NCBI RefSeq assembly: GCF_000411135.1
Contig: NZ_KE150262.1
Span: 1,152,824-1,216,823 of the forward strand
Direction of reading: 5' to 3'
DNA length: 64,000 bases
DNA from: Actinotignum schaalii FB123-CNA-2
GTDB taxonomy: Bacteria; Actinomycetota; Actinomycetes; Actinomycetales; Actinomycetaceae
Shown: positions 24,848 through 34,952 of the stretch, piece after piece
Layout of the letters: every line of letters begins with the position of its first letter
Position numbering within the stretch: the first letter of the stretch is position 1
Notes under the pieces: generated by a model
The model's input: the letters and a program-made list of their open reading frames with translations, nothing else
The model's database searches: none
Told to the model about the DNA's origin: nothing
Translations under genes and position numbers: made by a program

Positions 24848-25506
24848 ACCCCATCCTTATTGATCTGGACGGAACTTTCCACGATTCCGCCGCCATCGTC
24901 AAAAAAACTTTCCGGGCTACCCTGCGCGAAGAAATGGGGGAGGACCACCCCGAAGAGTTCTTCGTGCAGTTTATCGGCCCGCCGCTGATCGATACCTTCA
25001 CGAAGCTCGGCGCGGCCGACCCGGTGGAGATGGTGCGCCGCTACCGGGTGCGTTACGAACAGCGCATGCTCGACACCCCGATTTTCCCGGGGATGCGCGA
25101 ATTGGTAGAGGAACTGGATGCGGCCGGGGTGCCGCTGGCCATTGCGACGTCGAAAAACGAAAAGAATGCCCGCGCGATTCTGGAACACCAGGGCGTAGCG
25201 CAGCACTTCCGCTATATTGCCGGGGATCCCGAAGACATTCCCGGGTACGGGAAAGCTGAGGTAGTGGGTGCGGCGCTGCGCGAATTGCGAGCGCGGGGCG
25301 TTGATACCTCGCGGGCCCTCATGGTGGGGGATCGTATTCACGATGTCGACGGCGCAGGCCAGCACGGCCTTCCCACGGTGCTCGTGGAGTGGGGGACCGC
25401 TCCGCGTTCCGAATGGGAGCTGGCTTGGCGGCACGTGGGAACTGCCCGCGAGCTCGGTGAAATCCTGTGGGATTTTGCCGGGGCGGAGCGGTCACAATCC
25501 CATTAA
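24844..25506 (+). CDS. HAD-family phosphatase (phosphoglycolate phosphatase-like)
   Basis: A 220-residue haloacid-dehalogenase hydrolase. Motif 1 is DLDGTFHDS (catalytic D8), motif 2 is IATSKN, and motif 3/4 is MVGDRIHDVDGAGQHGLPTVLVEWG. The cap insert lies between residues ~15 and 85, as in Gph-type enzymes. Start is GTG, sharing GTGA with the stop of the previous gene, so the two are translationally coupled. Substrate could be phosphoglycolate, pyrophosphate or another small phosphate ester. Confidence 0.88.
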   Translation: MNPILIDLDGTFHDSAAIVKKTFRATLREEMGEDHPEEFFVQFIGPPLIDTFTKLGAADPVEMVRRYRVRYEQRMLDTPIFPGMRELVEELDAAGVPLAIATSKNEKNARAILEHQGVAQHFRYIAGDPEDIPGYGKAEVVGAALRELRARGVDTSRALMVGDRIHDVDGAGQHGLPTVLVEWGTAPRSEWELAWRHVGTARELGEILWDFAGAERSQSH

Positions 25507-25681
25507 CACCGGCCACGGGCATATTAACAAGGGTTACAGTCACATCACCTCGGGATACAATTTGGTTAAGATGTGACGAGGGCGGTTCGCGACCGTATAC
25601 ATCCATCTGATGCGTCGTTAGACTCAAAAATAAGATCGTCACCGCGGCGGTTGATTAAGTGACTCAACGGAGGGATCTTGT

Positions 25682-26149
25682 ATGAACGCTTATACGTCTG
25701 GAAAAATTGCGGCGGGAGCCGCGGTTCTGGGTGCTTTTCTTGGCTATCCGCTTCTCTACATCAACGCCATGGAAATGTTGCAATGGGCCCCAGAATTTAG
25801 CCTTGCTATCTGGACCTGTACCTGTTTTGGGATGCTCTGGGTTGCGCTCGGCCAGATTTATTTCCTGGGGGTCTACCAGTGGTTTGGATTGCTGGAACAA
25901 CCCCGGCGCCCCGCACCGGCGTGGCTGTGCCCCACCATGCAGGCTATCCCGGTGATCGCGGCCGCCCTCGGAGTAATCCTCCTGGTCTTCCTCATTATTA
26001 AGGATGCCGGGCACCCGAGCATTCTCATTCTCATGGCCGCCCTGTGGGTGCTCAGCCTGGGCGCCAGCGCGGTAGCGCGGCTCATGTCCGGGTATCTTGC
26101 CGGCCGGGAAATCCCGGCGGAGGAGAAGCTCGCGGTCCCGGTCGCTTAG
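25682..26149 (+). CDS. Small four-span membrane protein, unknown function
   Basis: A 155-residue protein with four hydrophobic segments at about residues 8-30, 38-65, 85-105 and 110-130. The layout recalls DUF2975-type membrane proteins, but I cannot confirm it. GGAGG lies ahead of the ATG. The gene is convergent with the ABC exporter genes, with a 91-bp repeat-containing gap. Confidence 0.6.
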   Translation: MNAYTSGKIAAGAAVLGAFLGYPLLYINAMEMLQWAPEFSLAIWTCTCFGMLWVALGQIYFLGVYQWFGLLEQPRRPAPAWLCPTMQAIPVIAAALGVILLVFLIIKDAGHPSILILMAALWVLSLGASAVARLMSGYLAGREIPAEEKLAVPVA

Positions 26150-26248
26150 GCCCGCAGGTCTCAGGCTCGCGGTTAGCTTGGCGCACCACCACCAGCACAG
26201 GCTCACACCACCGCTAGCATAGGCTCACACCGCCGGCAGCTTAGGCCC
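26145..26248. repeat. 22-bp imperfect tandem repeat between convergent stop codons
   Basis: Units start at 26194, 26216 and 26238 (partial): AGCACAGGCTCACACCACCG, AGCATAGGCTCACACCGCCG and AGCTTAGGCCCAC. The third spans the stop codon of the minus-strand ABC gene, and GCTTAGGCCC also spans the stop of the plus-strand membrane protein near 26145. Confidence 0.7.
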
Positions 26249-28028
26249 ACTGGCTTTCGTAGAGGCGGGCATAGGCACCGCCAGCTGCCAGCAATTCCTC
26301 ATGGGTGCCGCTTTCTACCACGTCCCCAGCTTCCATAACCAGGATCGTGGTGGCATTGCGGACGGTGGAGAGCCGGTGCGCAATGATGAAGGAGGTGCGA
26401 CCTTCGCGCAGCCGCTCCATGGCATCCTGGATAAGCGCCTCGGTGCGGGTATCCACCGAACTGGTGGCCTCATCCAAAATCAGCACATCGGGATTGGCGA
26501 GGTACGCCCGCGCGATGGTGATGAGCTGTTTCTCCCCGGCGGAAACATTCTCGCCCTCATCCCCAATATGGGTATCAAAACCGTGGGGGAGGGTCTCAAG
26601 AAGATCAGCAATGCCCAGGGCAGCCGCGGCGGCAATGGCGTCGTCGCGCGTAGCACCGTCCTTCCCGAAAGCGATATTTTCCCAGACCGTGCCGTCAAAC
26701 AGCCAGGTGTCTTGCAAGACCATCCCGAAATGCTCCCGCAGGGATTCCTTGGTGAAAGAATCGATGGGTGCGCCGTCCACGGTAATCGCCCCGCCGTCCA
26801 CTTCGAAGAAGCGCATCAGCAAATTGACGAGCGTGGTTTTCCCCGCGCCGGTGGGCCCCACAATCGCCACCGAATGGCCCGGCTCCACTCGCAGCGAGAG
26901 ATCGCGGATCACCGGGGTATCTGGCTCGTAGGAAAAACGCACGTGCGAAAACTCGATGGTGCCGCTCCGTGCTTCGGGGGCCACCACCTCGCGATAGCTG
27001 GCTCTCGCATCCGGGGCCATTTCCTCCTGGGCGAGGTAATCGAAAATGCGCTCCGCGGAGGCCGCCGCGGATTGGATGAGATTCGCGGTGGAGGCCAGGG
27101 ATTGGAGCGGGTGGGACAGCTGGCGAGTATATTGCATCATCGCTTGCAGCCCGCCAATCGTCATGGTGCCGGCCATCGCCTGGATACTGCCCAGGAGGGT
27201 GACGATAGCGAAGGAACCGTTCTGCACCAGCATCATAAGCGGCTGGGACATCTGCGCAATGGCCTGGGCGCGGAAGGACGCATCGTAAAGATCGCCATTC
27301 GCGGCATCAAACTGGCCCTGGAATTCATCTTCCAGCCCGTAGGCAGCTACCACATCCAGCCCGGTGAAGCTCTCCTCGACCACGGCGGAGACATCACCCG
27401 TGAGCCGCCATTGGTCTCGGAAATAGGGGCGGGAGCGGCGCAGTAGCAGCAGGATCCCAATAATCCCCACCGGGATGACCACCAGCGAGGCAAGGGCCAC
27501 CGACCAGGACAGATAGACCATGACCGCCACGATCCCGATAATCTGGTAGATCGCGGAGAGCACTTCGGAAAGAGTTTGCAGCAGGGACTGGGTGACATTA
27601 TCGACGTCGTTCGTAACCCGTGAGAGCACATCCCCGCGCTGCTGTTTGTCCAGCACGGATAGCGGCATCCGATCAATTTTCTGCTGGCAATCCCGCCGCA
27701 TCTCATAACCGAGATCCTGAATAATGAGGCGAATAATATAGCCGAACCAGAAACGCAGCAGTGCCGAGAGAATATAGCATCCGGCCGCCAGGCTCAGCAC
27801 CCGGGCCAGCGACGGGAAATCCACGCCGCCGGAGCGGATCCCATCCACCACCACATTGGTGCCCTGCCCGAGCAGGAAGGGCGCGGCCACCACCGCCGCG
27901 GTGGAGATAAGTGAAAGCAGCAGCACCGCCACAATGCGTCCCACGTAATGGCGTAGGTAGTGGCGAATAAGGGTGAGGAGCGCCCCGCGGATATCGCGGG
28001 CTTCGTCAATATTTCCGGCACCTCTCAT
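26241..28028 (-). CDS. ABC exporter half-transporter with canonical ATPase site
   Basis: A 595-residue type IV ABC protein: six membrane helices in residues ~20-320, then one nucleotide-binding domain. Walker A is GPTGAGKTT, the Q-loop VLQDTWLF, signature VSAGEKQL, Walker B VLILDEATSSVD with the catalytic Glu, and the switch His in IAHRLSTV. It overlaps its partner gene by four bases (ATGA), so they form a heterodimeric exporter. Such pairs export lipids, peptides or drugs; the cargo is unknown. Confidence 0.93.
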   Translation of the reverse strand: MRGAGNIDEARDIRGALLTLIRHYLRHYVGRIVAVLLLSLISTAAVVAAPFLLGQGTNVVVDGIRSGGVDFPSLARVLSLAAGCYILSALLRFWFGYIIRLIIQDLGYEMRRDCQQKIDRMPLSVLDKQQRGDVLSRVTNDVDNVTQSLLQTLSEVLSAIYQIIGIVAVMVYLSWSVALASLVVIPVGIIGILLLLRRSRPYFRDQWRLTGDVSAVVEESFTGLDVVAAYGLEDEFQGQFDAANGDLYDASFRAQAIAQMSQPLMMLVQNGSFAIVTLLGSIQAMAGTMTIGGLQAMMQYTRQLSHPLQSLASTANLIQSAAASAERIFDYLAQEEMAPDARASYREVVAPEARSGTIEFSHVRFSYEPDTPVIRDLSLRVEPGHSVAIVGPTGAGKTTLVNLLMRFFEVDGGAITVDGAPIDSFTKESLREHFGMVLQDTWLFDGTVWENIAFGKDGATRDDAIAAAAALGIADLLETLPHGFDTHIGDEGENVSAGEKQLITIARAYLANPDVLILDEATSSVDTRTEALIQDAMERLREGRTSFIIAHRLSTVRNATTILVMEAGDVVESGTHEELLAAGGAYARLYESQWA

Positions 28029-29968
28029 GCCCGCACCTCCTCACTCGTTGCGGTCGCGTTGCCGGCCGTTTCCGTGCCGCCCGGTTCTGTACCGCCTTCC
28101 GGCCCGCTTGGTTCCGTTCCACGTTCCGCGCTGCCTTCCGGCCCGCGTTCCTGGGAGCGCACAATGGAGCGGTACATCTCATTGGTTTCCATAAGTTCGG
28201 CGTGCGTCCCGCAGCCCACCACCTTGCCGCAATCCAGAACGACGACGCAATCGGCGCTGCGCGTGGTCGAAATACGTTGGGCGATGATGACCACCGCCGC
28301 ATCCCGGATCCGCTCCTTGAGGTTGGCCCGTACCCGGGCATCGGTGGCGTAATCGAGGGCGGAGAAAGAATCATCGAAAACCACCAGGTCAGCACCGGCT
28401 CGCCCGGAGCTATCAGAGAGGGCGCGGTACAGAGCCCGCGCGATGGTCAGGCGCTGGCGTTGCCCGCCGGAAAGATTGGTTCCCCCGGTTTCCACCGGCA
28501 TCTCCAGCCCGCCCCCGGCCTGCACAAAATCCCAGGCCTGGGCGCAGTGCAGCGCATTAATCACCCGTTCCTGGTCAATATCGCGGGTGGAGCCGGCAAC
28601 ATTACTGGCTACCGTGCCGCTAAACAGGAACGCACGCTGGGGTACCAGGGCCACCCGGCGGCGGAAATCAGCGAGTCGAATATCGCGCACATCCACTTCG
28701 CCCGCCCCGGCGCCGCGTGCTGCGGCACCGCTCGTTTCCGTTTCGCCGGCCTCGCCACCCGTGCCAGCCCCGGCGCTGCCTTCTACAGTGAAGCGCCCGG
28801 TGCTCACATCCACGAGGCGGGGCAGTATTTTCACCAGCGATGATTTGCCCGAGCCCGAGGCGCCAATAATCGCCGTCGTCGTTCCAGGTCGGAAACACAA
28901 AGAAATGCCGCGCAAGGCAGGCTCGTCCGCATCGGCGTAGGTGAGGGAAATATCGCGCAAGCGGAAGGTAACCGGGCCGGGCGGCATCTCCCGCGCATCC
29001 GGCGCGTCCGTAATAGAAGGCACGGTGGTATTCACTTCGATGACGCGTTCGGCGGAAACGTTCCCGCGCGGAACCACCATAATAATCATGCCGAGCATCA
29101 TGACCGCGCCCAGAATCATCATGAGGTAGGTGATAAACGCGGCCAGCGCTCCCACCGGCATGGAACCCCCGGCAATTCGATGCCCGCCAATCCACACGAT
29201 AAGCGCGGAGGCCAGCCCGATTACTGCGCTCATGGCCGGTAGCAGCGCGGACCAAATCGTGCCGATCTGGAGCATAATCGAACGGAAATTACGGTTATGA
29301 ACCTCGAATTCCCCGGCCATGGCTTCTTCGCGGCGGAAGGCCCGAATTACCCGCACCCCGGAAAGCTGGGAGCGTAGTGCATCGTTAATGGCGTCTACGC
29401 GCCGCTGGAGGGTTTCGTAGCGTGTGGCCAGCATCGCGGTACAGACCAGAATAATTGCGGTGAGCACCGGGATAATCACGAGGAGGGTGAGGGAGAGAAC
29501 TACGTCTTGCCCGATGGCCATGAGCACCCCGCCCACTCCCATAATCGGGGCCGTCACCATAATGGTGAGGGACATGAGGGTGACCATTTGGATTTGGTTG
29601 ACGTCGTTCGTGGTGCGGGTGACCAGGGTGGAGGCCCCGAAACGCTGCTGGTCCGCGGGGGAGAAGCGCTGCACGTGCGAGAAAGTTTCGCGGCGTAGCT
29701 CCCGGCCCAGGTGGGTGGAGACCAGCGCCCCGTAATAGATCGCCCCGATGGCGCAGAGCACCTGCGCGAGAGTGAAGAGTCCCATGAGTAGCCCGCGCGA
29801 CCAAATATAGGAGCTATTGCGTTCCAAAATGCCGTAATCGATAACGTTCGCGCCCAGCGCGGGGAGGGTGAGCCCGAGGAGCACCTGCGCGATCTGTAGC
29901 ACAGCAATCGCGAAGAGCTGGAATTTGCGGTCGCGTAGATGCCTCCACGCCAATCGATAAACGGTCAA
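28025..29968 (-). CDS. ABC exporter half-transporter with degenerate ATPase site
   Basis: A 647-residue partner of the protein encoded at 26241-28028. Membrane domain covers residues ~15-310. The nucleotide-binding domain has Walker A GASGSGKSS and signature LSGGQRQR, but Walker B reads VVFDDSFSALD with Asp in place of the catalytic Glu, and the switch position reads IAQRIST with Gln for His. This is the usual asymmetry of heterodimeric exporters. Odd points are a ~35-residue Gly/Ala/Glu insert after the TGRFTVEG strand and a low-complexity tail rich in Gly, Glu, Pro and Thr. Confidence 0.92.
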   Translation of the reverse strand: MTVYRLAWRHLRDRKFQLFAIAVLQIAQVLLGLTLPALGANVIDYGILERNSSYIWSRGLLMGLFTLAQVLCAIGAIYYGALVSTHLGRELRRETFSHVQRFSPADQQRFGASTLVTRTTNDVNQIQMVTLMSLTIMVTAPIMGVGGVLMAIGQDVVLSLTLLVIIPVLTAIILVCTAMLATRYETLQRRVDAINDALRSQLSGVRVIRAFRREEAMAGEFEVHNRNFRSIMLQIGTIWSALLPAMSAVIGLASALIVWIGGHRIAGGSMPVGALAAFITYLMMILGAVMMLGMIIMVVPRGNVSAERVIEVNTTVPSITDAPDAREMPPGPVTFRLRDISLTYADADEPALRGISLCFRPGTTTAIIGASGSGKSSLVKILPRLVDVSTGRFTVEGSAGAGTGGEAGETETSGAAARGAGAGEVDVRDIRLADFRRRVALVPQRAFLFSGTVASNVAGSTRDIDQERVINALHCAQAWDFVQAGGGLEMPVETGGTNLSGGQRQRLTIARALYRALSDSSGRAGADLVVFDDSFSALDYATDARVRANLKERIRDAAVVIIAQRISTTRSADCVVVLDCGKVVGCGTHAELMETNEMYRSIVRSQERGPEGSAERGTEPSGPEGGTEPGGTETAGNATATSEEVRA

Positions 29969-30115
29969 TCACTCGCCTCCATATAGGTGTGGCGGCCCGA
30001 AAACTCGCGTGCGAGAAATAGCTCGCCGCGTGAGGAAGGACCGCCACACTATGCTACGTGTGAGAGCACGGATGCTCAAACACTATTCAATTAGTTACGA
30101 CGACGCCGGGCCGCT

Positions 30116-32878
30116 TTACTCCGGGTCGTTATCGGGAACCGGTTCGGCGGCTGCCGGGTTATGCAGATCGTACTTCTCGATTGCCTGGCGGACAACCGAG
30201 CGGTCGATCTTGCCGGCCTTGGCTAGCGCGTACAGGGCCCGCACCACCATGGTGGCGTCGTCGATCTTGAAGTAGCGCCGGGCGGCCGGGCGGGTATCGG
30301 AAATACCGATACCGTTGGCGCCGAGCGTCTCATAATCACCCGGGATCCATTCGCGAATGGAATCCTGGACCTGGTGCTCGAAATCAGAGGTGGCGATGAA
30401 AGGACCTTCTTCGCCTTCCAGCTTCGCGGTCACGTAGGCCTTACGCGGTTCTTCCTCCGGGTGGAGGTAGTTGTATTCGTTGGTGGCCAAACCATCCTTG
30501 CGCAGCTCATACCAGGAGGTCACCGAGTAGACGGTGGCATCCACGCCCCAGTCATCGCGCAGCATGCGCTTGGCTTCGCGGGCCCAGCGCACCCCCACGC
30601 CCGAGGAAAGCAGATTGACGCGCGGGCCACCCTGGCCATCGGCCTCATCGAGCTTGTAGATACCGCGGATAATGCCATCCACATCCACATTTTCCGGTTC
30701 GGCGGGCTGGTGGATGGGTTCGTTATAGACCGTGAGGTAGTACATGACGTTCTGCTCACGCCCGTCCGAGCCATCCCCGTACATGCGCTTCAGGCCATCC
30801 TTGAAGATGTGGCCGAGTTCATAAGCGTAGGCCGCATCGTAAATAATCATGCCCGGGTTGGTGGAGGCGAGAACGGGGGAGTGCCCGTCCATATGCTGGG
30901 AGCCTTCACCCGTGAGGGTGGTGCGCCCGGCGGTGCCACCAATAATGAAACCGCGTGTCAGTTGATCGTAAGCTGCCCAGAACTGGTCCCCGGTGCGCTG
31001 GAACCCGAACATCGAGTAGAAGATGTAGAAGGGCACCATCGGGGTGTTATGGGTGGCATACGAGGTTCCGGCCGCCACGAAAGCGGAGAGGGAACCGGCT
31101 TCGGTAATACCCGTGTGGAGCAGCTGGCCCTGGGTGGATTCCTTGTAGGAAAGCAGCATATCGTGGTCCACCGCGGTGTACTGCTGGCCCTGGGTATTGA
31201 AGATCTTGGCCGAGGGGAACATGGAATCCATGCCGAAAGTACGCGCTTCGTCCGGGACAATCGGCACCATGCGGAAGCCGAATTCCTTATCGCGCATAAT
31301 GTCCTTGAGCAGGCGCACCAGGGCCATGGTGGTGGCCACCTTCTGCTTGCCCGAACCCTTCTTCATGGACTGGAAAGGCTTATCGGCCGGCAGTGCGATC
31401 CCGCCCTGGTGGGTGCGGCGCTGGGGCAGGTAGCCACCCAGTGCCTCACGCCGCTCACGCATATGCTTCATGGCCGGGTGATCTTCGGCCGGCTTGTAAT
31501 AGGGCGCGTTATAGGGATCTTCCAGCTGGGAATCATCAATGGGGATGCGCAGGGTATCACGCAGCAGCTTGAGATCATTGCTGTTGAGCTTCTTCATCTG
31601 GTGGGTGGCATTACGCCCGGCGAAATTGGAGCCGAGATCATAACCCTTGACCGTTTGCGCCAAAATGACGGTGGGCTGGCCCTTATGGGCCAGGGCCGCC
31701 CGGTAGGCAGCGTAAATCTTGTGGTGATCATGGCCGCCGCGGCGCAGTGCCCAAATCTCATCATCGGACCAGTCCTCCACCATGGCCTTTGTGCGCGGGT
31801 CCCGCCCGAAGAAGTTATTGCGCACATAAGAACCATCGTTTGCCTTGAAGCCCTGGTAGTCACCATCCGGGGTGGAGGTCATGAGGTCCACGAGGGCGTG
31901 GTCCTCATCCTGGGCGAGGAGCTTATCCCAGCCCGAACCCCACAGCACCTTGATAACATTCCAGCCCGCGCCCTTAAAGAAGGATTCAAGTTCCTGAACG
32001 ATATTGCCGTTGCCGCGCACCGGCCCGTCCAGGCGCTGGAGGTTGCAATTGACCACCCAGGTGAGGTTATCCAGTTTCTGGGAGGCGGCCAGCTGGAGCA
32101 TCCCGCGCGATTCGGGTTCGTCCATTTCGCCATCGCCCAGGAAGGCCCATACGTGCGAATCGGAGGTGTCCTTAATGCCGCGTTCGTTCAGGTAGCGATT
32201 GAACCAGGCCTGATAGATAGAGTTCGTGGCACCAATACCAAGGGACACGGTGGGGAACTGCCAGAAGTCTTGCATCTGGTGGGGATGCGGGTAGGAGGGT
32301 AGGCCGCGTCCACCGGAAATGCGGGAGGCTTCCTGACGGAAAGAATCCAGGTCCGCTTCGGTCAAGCGCCCTTCCAGATAAGCGCGGGCGTAATTGCCGG
32401 GGGAGGAGTGCCCCTGGAAGAAGATTTGATCCCCGCCACCGGGCGCATCCGGGCCGCGGAAGAAGTGATTGAAGCCCACTTCATAGAGGGTGGCCTGGGC
32501 AGCGTAGGAAGAAATATGCCCACCAACACCCACGCCGGGGCGCTGGGCGCGCGTCACCATCACGGCCGCGTTCCACCGGGTCCAGCTGCGGAATTGGTGT
32601 TCGAGTTCCTCTTCTTCCGGGGTACCCGGGTAGGGAGGTTCTTCTTCGGCCGGAATCGTATTGATATAGGGCGTGACGAGATCAGGGGAGACCGAAACTC
32701 CCTTGGCGCGTGCGTGCTCATCCACGCTGGCGAGGATAAACCGCGCCCGATCCGCACCGTTTGTTTCAATCAGATCATCCACGGACGCTAGCCATTCGCG
32801 GGTTTCTTCCGGATCGACATCCGGGATCTGGCTGAGCTGGCCGGATACCATGCGAGCATCAGAATCGTGTGAAGCCAC
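30116..32878 (-). CDS. aceE: Pyruvate dehydrogenase E1, homodimeric type
   Basis: A 920-residue AceE. The thiamine diphosphate motif [39 protein letters not shown] is near residue 245, and the N-terminal [23 protein letters not shown] matches the active-site region of this class. The enzyme decarboxylates pyruvate and reductively acetylates lipoyl groups of E2. Its E2 and E3 partners are probably those at 55.8-59.0 kb. Transcription is divergent from the DUF3052 gene, an arrangement I also recall from mycobacteria. It is followed by a gap of 147 bp to the ABC genes. Confidence 0.97.
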   Translation of the reverse strand: MASHDSDARMVSGQLSQIPDVDPEETREWLASVDDLIETNGADRARFILASVDEHARAKGVSVSPDLVTPYINTIPAEEEPPYPGTPEEEELEHQFRSWTRWNAAVMVTRAQRPGVGVGGHISSYAAQATLYEVGFNHFFRGPDAPGGGDQIFFQGHSSPGNYARAYLEGRLTEADLDSFRQEASRISGGRGLPSYPHPHQMQDFWQFPTVSLGIGATNSIYQAWFNRYLNERGIKDTSDSHVWAFLGDGEMDEPESRGMLQLAASQKLDNLTWVVNCNLQRLDGPVRGNGNIVQELESFFKGAGWNVIKVLWGSGWDKLLAQDEDHALVDLMTSTPDGDYQGFKANDGSYVRNNFFGRDPRTKAMVEDWSDDEIWALRRGGHDHHKIYAAYRAALAHKGQPTVILAQTVKGYDLGSNFAGRNATHQMKKLNSNDLKLLRDTLRIPIDDSQLEDPYNAPYYKPAEDHPAMKHMRERREALGGYLPQRRTHQGGIALPADKPFQSMKKGSGKQKVATTMALVRLLKDIMRDKEFGFRMVPIVPDEARTFGMDSMFPSAKIFNTQGQQYTAVDHDMLLSYKESTQGQLLHTGITEAGSLSAFVAAGTSYATHNTPMVPFYIFYSMFGFQRTGDQFWAAYDQLTRGFIIGGTAGRTTLTGEGSQHMDGHSPVLASTNPGMIIYDAAYAYELGHIFKDGLKRMYGDGSDGREQNVMYYLTVYNEPIHQPAEPENVDVDGIIRGIYKLDEADGQGGPRVNLLSSGVGVRWAREAKRMLRDDWGVDATVYSVTSWYELRKDGLATNEYNYLHPEEEPRKAYVTAKLEGEEGPFIATSDFEHQVQDSIREWIPGDYETLGANGIGISDTRPAARRYFKIDDATMVVRALYALAKAGKIDRSVVRQAIEKYDLHNPAAAEPVPDNDPE

Positions 32879-33188
32879 GGAATCTCCTCCATTGCTTGAG
32901 TGGTCATGTTTCTAAGGGACGTGTCAAGGCTACCCGTTCGCGGCTTTAGTCCCAGAGCGGCTGTGGTACCTCTTACACATGCACTCCTATATTACCGCGT
33001 TGTTGAGAGCCATCGCACAGGCGTGAGCCGAATTAAGCTGAGCGGTGGACGGGGCGCACTGCGGGTGGGTTTCGCGGCGCCCGAATACCGGGCGCCGCGC
33101 GTCGTCGTAGGGTAATGATCACCAAAATCACGGGCGACGCGGCTGAGATTAACTTGAAAAAATGCCGGCGATCAGATGAGCTTAAGCC
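32879..33188. promoter_or_regulatory. Divergent aceE/DUF3052 intergenic region with hairpin
   Basis: 310 bp without a gene. It must contain both promoters. A perfect 11-bp stem, CGCGGCGCCCG (33073-33083) with CGGGCGCCGCG (33089-33099) and a five-base loop, lies about 90 bp before the DUF3052 start. It may be an attenuator in that leader or a cruciform-forming site. No other conserved element was recognised. Confidence 0.5.
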
Positions 33189-33587
33189 ATGAGTTCGTTT
33201 GGTTTCCAGAAAGGGAACATCATCCAAGAATTTGGCTACGACGACGACGTAGCCACCCAGGTCCGCGCGCAGATCGAAGAAACAATAGGAAGCGAGCTGC
33301 TGGACGAAGATTCGCGCGATATCGTGGACGGCGCCATCGCCTGGTGGCGTGCGGACGACGGCGACGTCGATGACCTTGCCGATCTGCTCCTGGATATCAA
33401 GGCTAATTTCGACGACGAAAATGCTATCTGCTGGCTCTTCGTGCCCACCGGGCGAGTGTCGAATGCGGTGCCGCATAACGATATTGAAGAGGCCGCCGAT
33501 ACCGCGGGTATGCAACCAACCACGTCCGTGGCCCTCGGAGAATCCTGGACGGGCGTGCGCCTGACCAATAAGGGCCTGCGCTACTAG
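33189..33587 (+). CDS. DUF3052 family protein
   Basis: A 132-residue acidic protein of an actinobacterial family. Typical segments are FGFQKGNIIQEFGYDDDVATQVR at the N-terminus, DGAIAWWRADDGDVDDLADLLLDI, and the C-terminal TSVALGESWTGVRLTNKG. Function is unknown, although the gene regularly sits divergent to aceE. No membrane segment or signal peptide is visible. Confidence 0.93.
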   Translation: MSSFGFQKGNIIQEFGYDDDVATQVRAQIEETIGSELLDEDSRDIVDGAIAWWRADDGDVDDLADLLLDIKANFDDENAICWLFVPTGRVSNAVPHNDIEEAADTAGMQPTTSVALGESWTGVRLTNKGLRY

Positions 33588-33690
33588 GTTCCCAGGTGGT
33601 CCCGCCCAAGGCTTGGGGCGGTCGGTATTTTCGGTGAGAAGGTGCGCGCGGGCCGCGCATCGGGTAGGATCATCCGAGTGCGCAGCGCGC

Positions 33691-33764
33691 GGGCCCGTAG
33701 CTCAGTTGGTCAGAGCACCTGGTTTACACCCAGGGTGTCATCGGTTCGAATCCGGTCGGGCCCA
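33691..33764 (+). tRNA. tRNA-Val (TAC)
   Basis: A 74-base cloverleaf with acceptor GGGCCCG/CGGGCCC, discriminator A, anticodon stem CCTGG/CCAGG with loop TTTACAC (anticodon TAC) and T-arm GGTTCGAATCC. A T5 run follows directly and may end transcription. Confidence 0.97.
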
Positions 33765-33804
33765 CTTTTTATGCCGTTGATGCGGTAATGCCAGGGTGGT
33801 GTCG

Positions 33805-34644
33805 CTACCACTCTTCGTGGGTGCGCGCATCCCATACGTGCAGGTCACCGGTATCCAGCGCGGCCAAATCGCGCATATCCGATTCATCCAGGGTGAAGCT
33901 GAAGAGATCGGCATTTGCCCGCCAGCGCTCGCGTTGGGACGACGACGGAATCACCACAATGCCCTGCTGGACACACCAACGCAGCACAATCTGCCCCGCA
34001 CTTACCCCGTGTTTGGCAGCCAGGCGCGCCACCACAATCTGATCTAGCAGCTTTTCCGGACCGCCCAGTGGGCGCCAGGCCTGAGTAACAATGCCGTGGT
34101 GCTCGTGGAAGGCACGCAGATCGGTGCGCGGGAGAGCAACCGAGAGCTGGATCTGGTTGAGTACCGGCCACACTCCGGTGGCCTCATGCAGGTGGGTGAG
34201 ATGTTCCGGCAAGAAATTAGAGACCCCCACGTGGCGCACCAGGCCCTCCGCTTGTGCCGCGAGCATTTCCTCCCAGGTTTCCACGTACAGGCCGCGGGAA
34301 GGATTGGGCCAGTGGATGAGGAGGGCATCAAGGTAATCGGTATCGAGGCGGCGCAACGAATCTTCGATGCTGCGCCGGGTATAGCGTTTCCCCTGTTCCC
34401 CGCCGGCCACTTTGGAGGTGATGAACACCTGCGCGCGGGGCACCCCGGAGCGTTTCACGGCTTCTCCCACGGCTGTTTCATTGGCGTACTGCTGGGCGGT
34501 ATCAACGAGGCGGTAGCCATCAGCAATGATCTGGCCCAGGGTGGTGGCAAGCTCGTTGCCTTTGGCTAGTAGGGAGCCGATCCCAACGAGGGGAATCTGC
34601 CCGCCATCGGCAAGGGGAACGGTGGGAATATCGCATGTGGTCAT
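33805..34644 (-). CDS. Aldo/keto reductase
   Basis: A 279-residue NADPH-dependent AKR of the bacterial 2,5-diketo-gluconate reductase group. The tetrad is visible: Asp in RLVDTAQQY, Tyr in QQYANE, Lys in FITSKVAGG and His in LLIHWPNP. The cofactor region IPSSSQRERWRANADLFSF is near the C-terminus. It reduces aldehydes or keto groups of sugars or xenobiotics. It is a single gene, convergent with the tRNA-Val gene. Confidence 0.92.
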   Translation of the reverse strand: MTTCDIPTVPLADGGQIPLVGIGSLLAKGNELATTLGQIIADGYRLVDTAQQYANETAVGEAVKRSGVPRAQVFITSKVAGGEQGKRYTRRSIEDSLRRLDTDYLDALLIHWPNPSRGLYVETWEEMLAAQAEGLVRHVGVSNFLPEHLTHLHEATGVWPVLNQIQLSVALPRTDLRAFHEHHGIVTQAWRPLGGPEKLLDQIVVARLAAKHGVSAGQIVLRWCVQQGIVVIPSSSQRERWRANADLFSFTLDESDMRDLAALDTGDLHVWDARTHEEW

Positions 34645-34952
34645 GACCCTCAGCCTATCAATGTGACCGATGTCATGTCTATTTGAGTTTTTCCTATGGG
34701 CTCAGGGCTTGCGGTGGGTGCGCGGTGAGGTGAAAACGGTAAAAAAGTACTCAATTTTCGGTTATGTCGCAGGCCCTTGTTACCCTGGAAAACGGATGGC
34801 AGGGCTGAAAAGTGCCACTGCCGTGCTTGGAAAAGCCGGGGATGTGCGCCCGTCGCGCTGCCCCGGAAGGACGCACGCGCGCGCCTAGAGAAAGGAGGGA
34901 ACGGCCGCGATAGCGGGGTCAGACGGTCCCGTTTTTCGAGAAGGAGTACCAC
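34645..34952. other. Leader region of the peptide transporter gene
   Basis: 308 bp without a convincing gene, between divergent genes. A GAAAGGAGGG stretch and a second purine-rich site just before 34953 are visible. I see no riboswitch that I can name. Confidence 0.4.

Noticed and set aside
26301-27446. 381-codon open frame opposite the ABC exporter gene
   Set aside because: Antisense shadow of a gene with all ABC motifs.
30374-32302. 642-codon open frame opposite aceE
   Set aside because: It mirrors the third-position GC bias of aceE, has no family motif, and aceE itself is unmistakable.
34645-34952. Riboswitch in the leader of the peptide transporter
   Set aside because: Some GC-rich pairing is possible but no known aptamer consensus could be matched.
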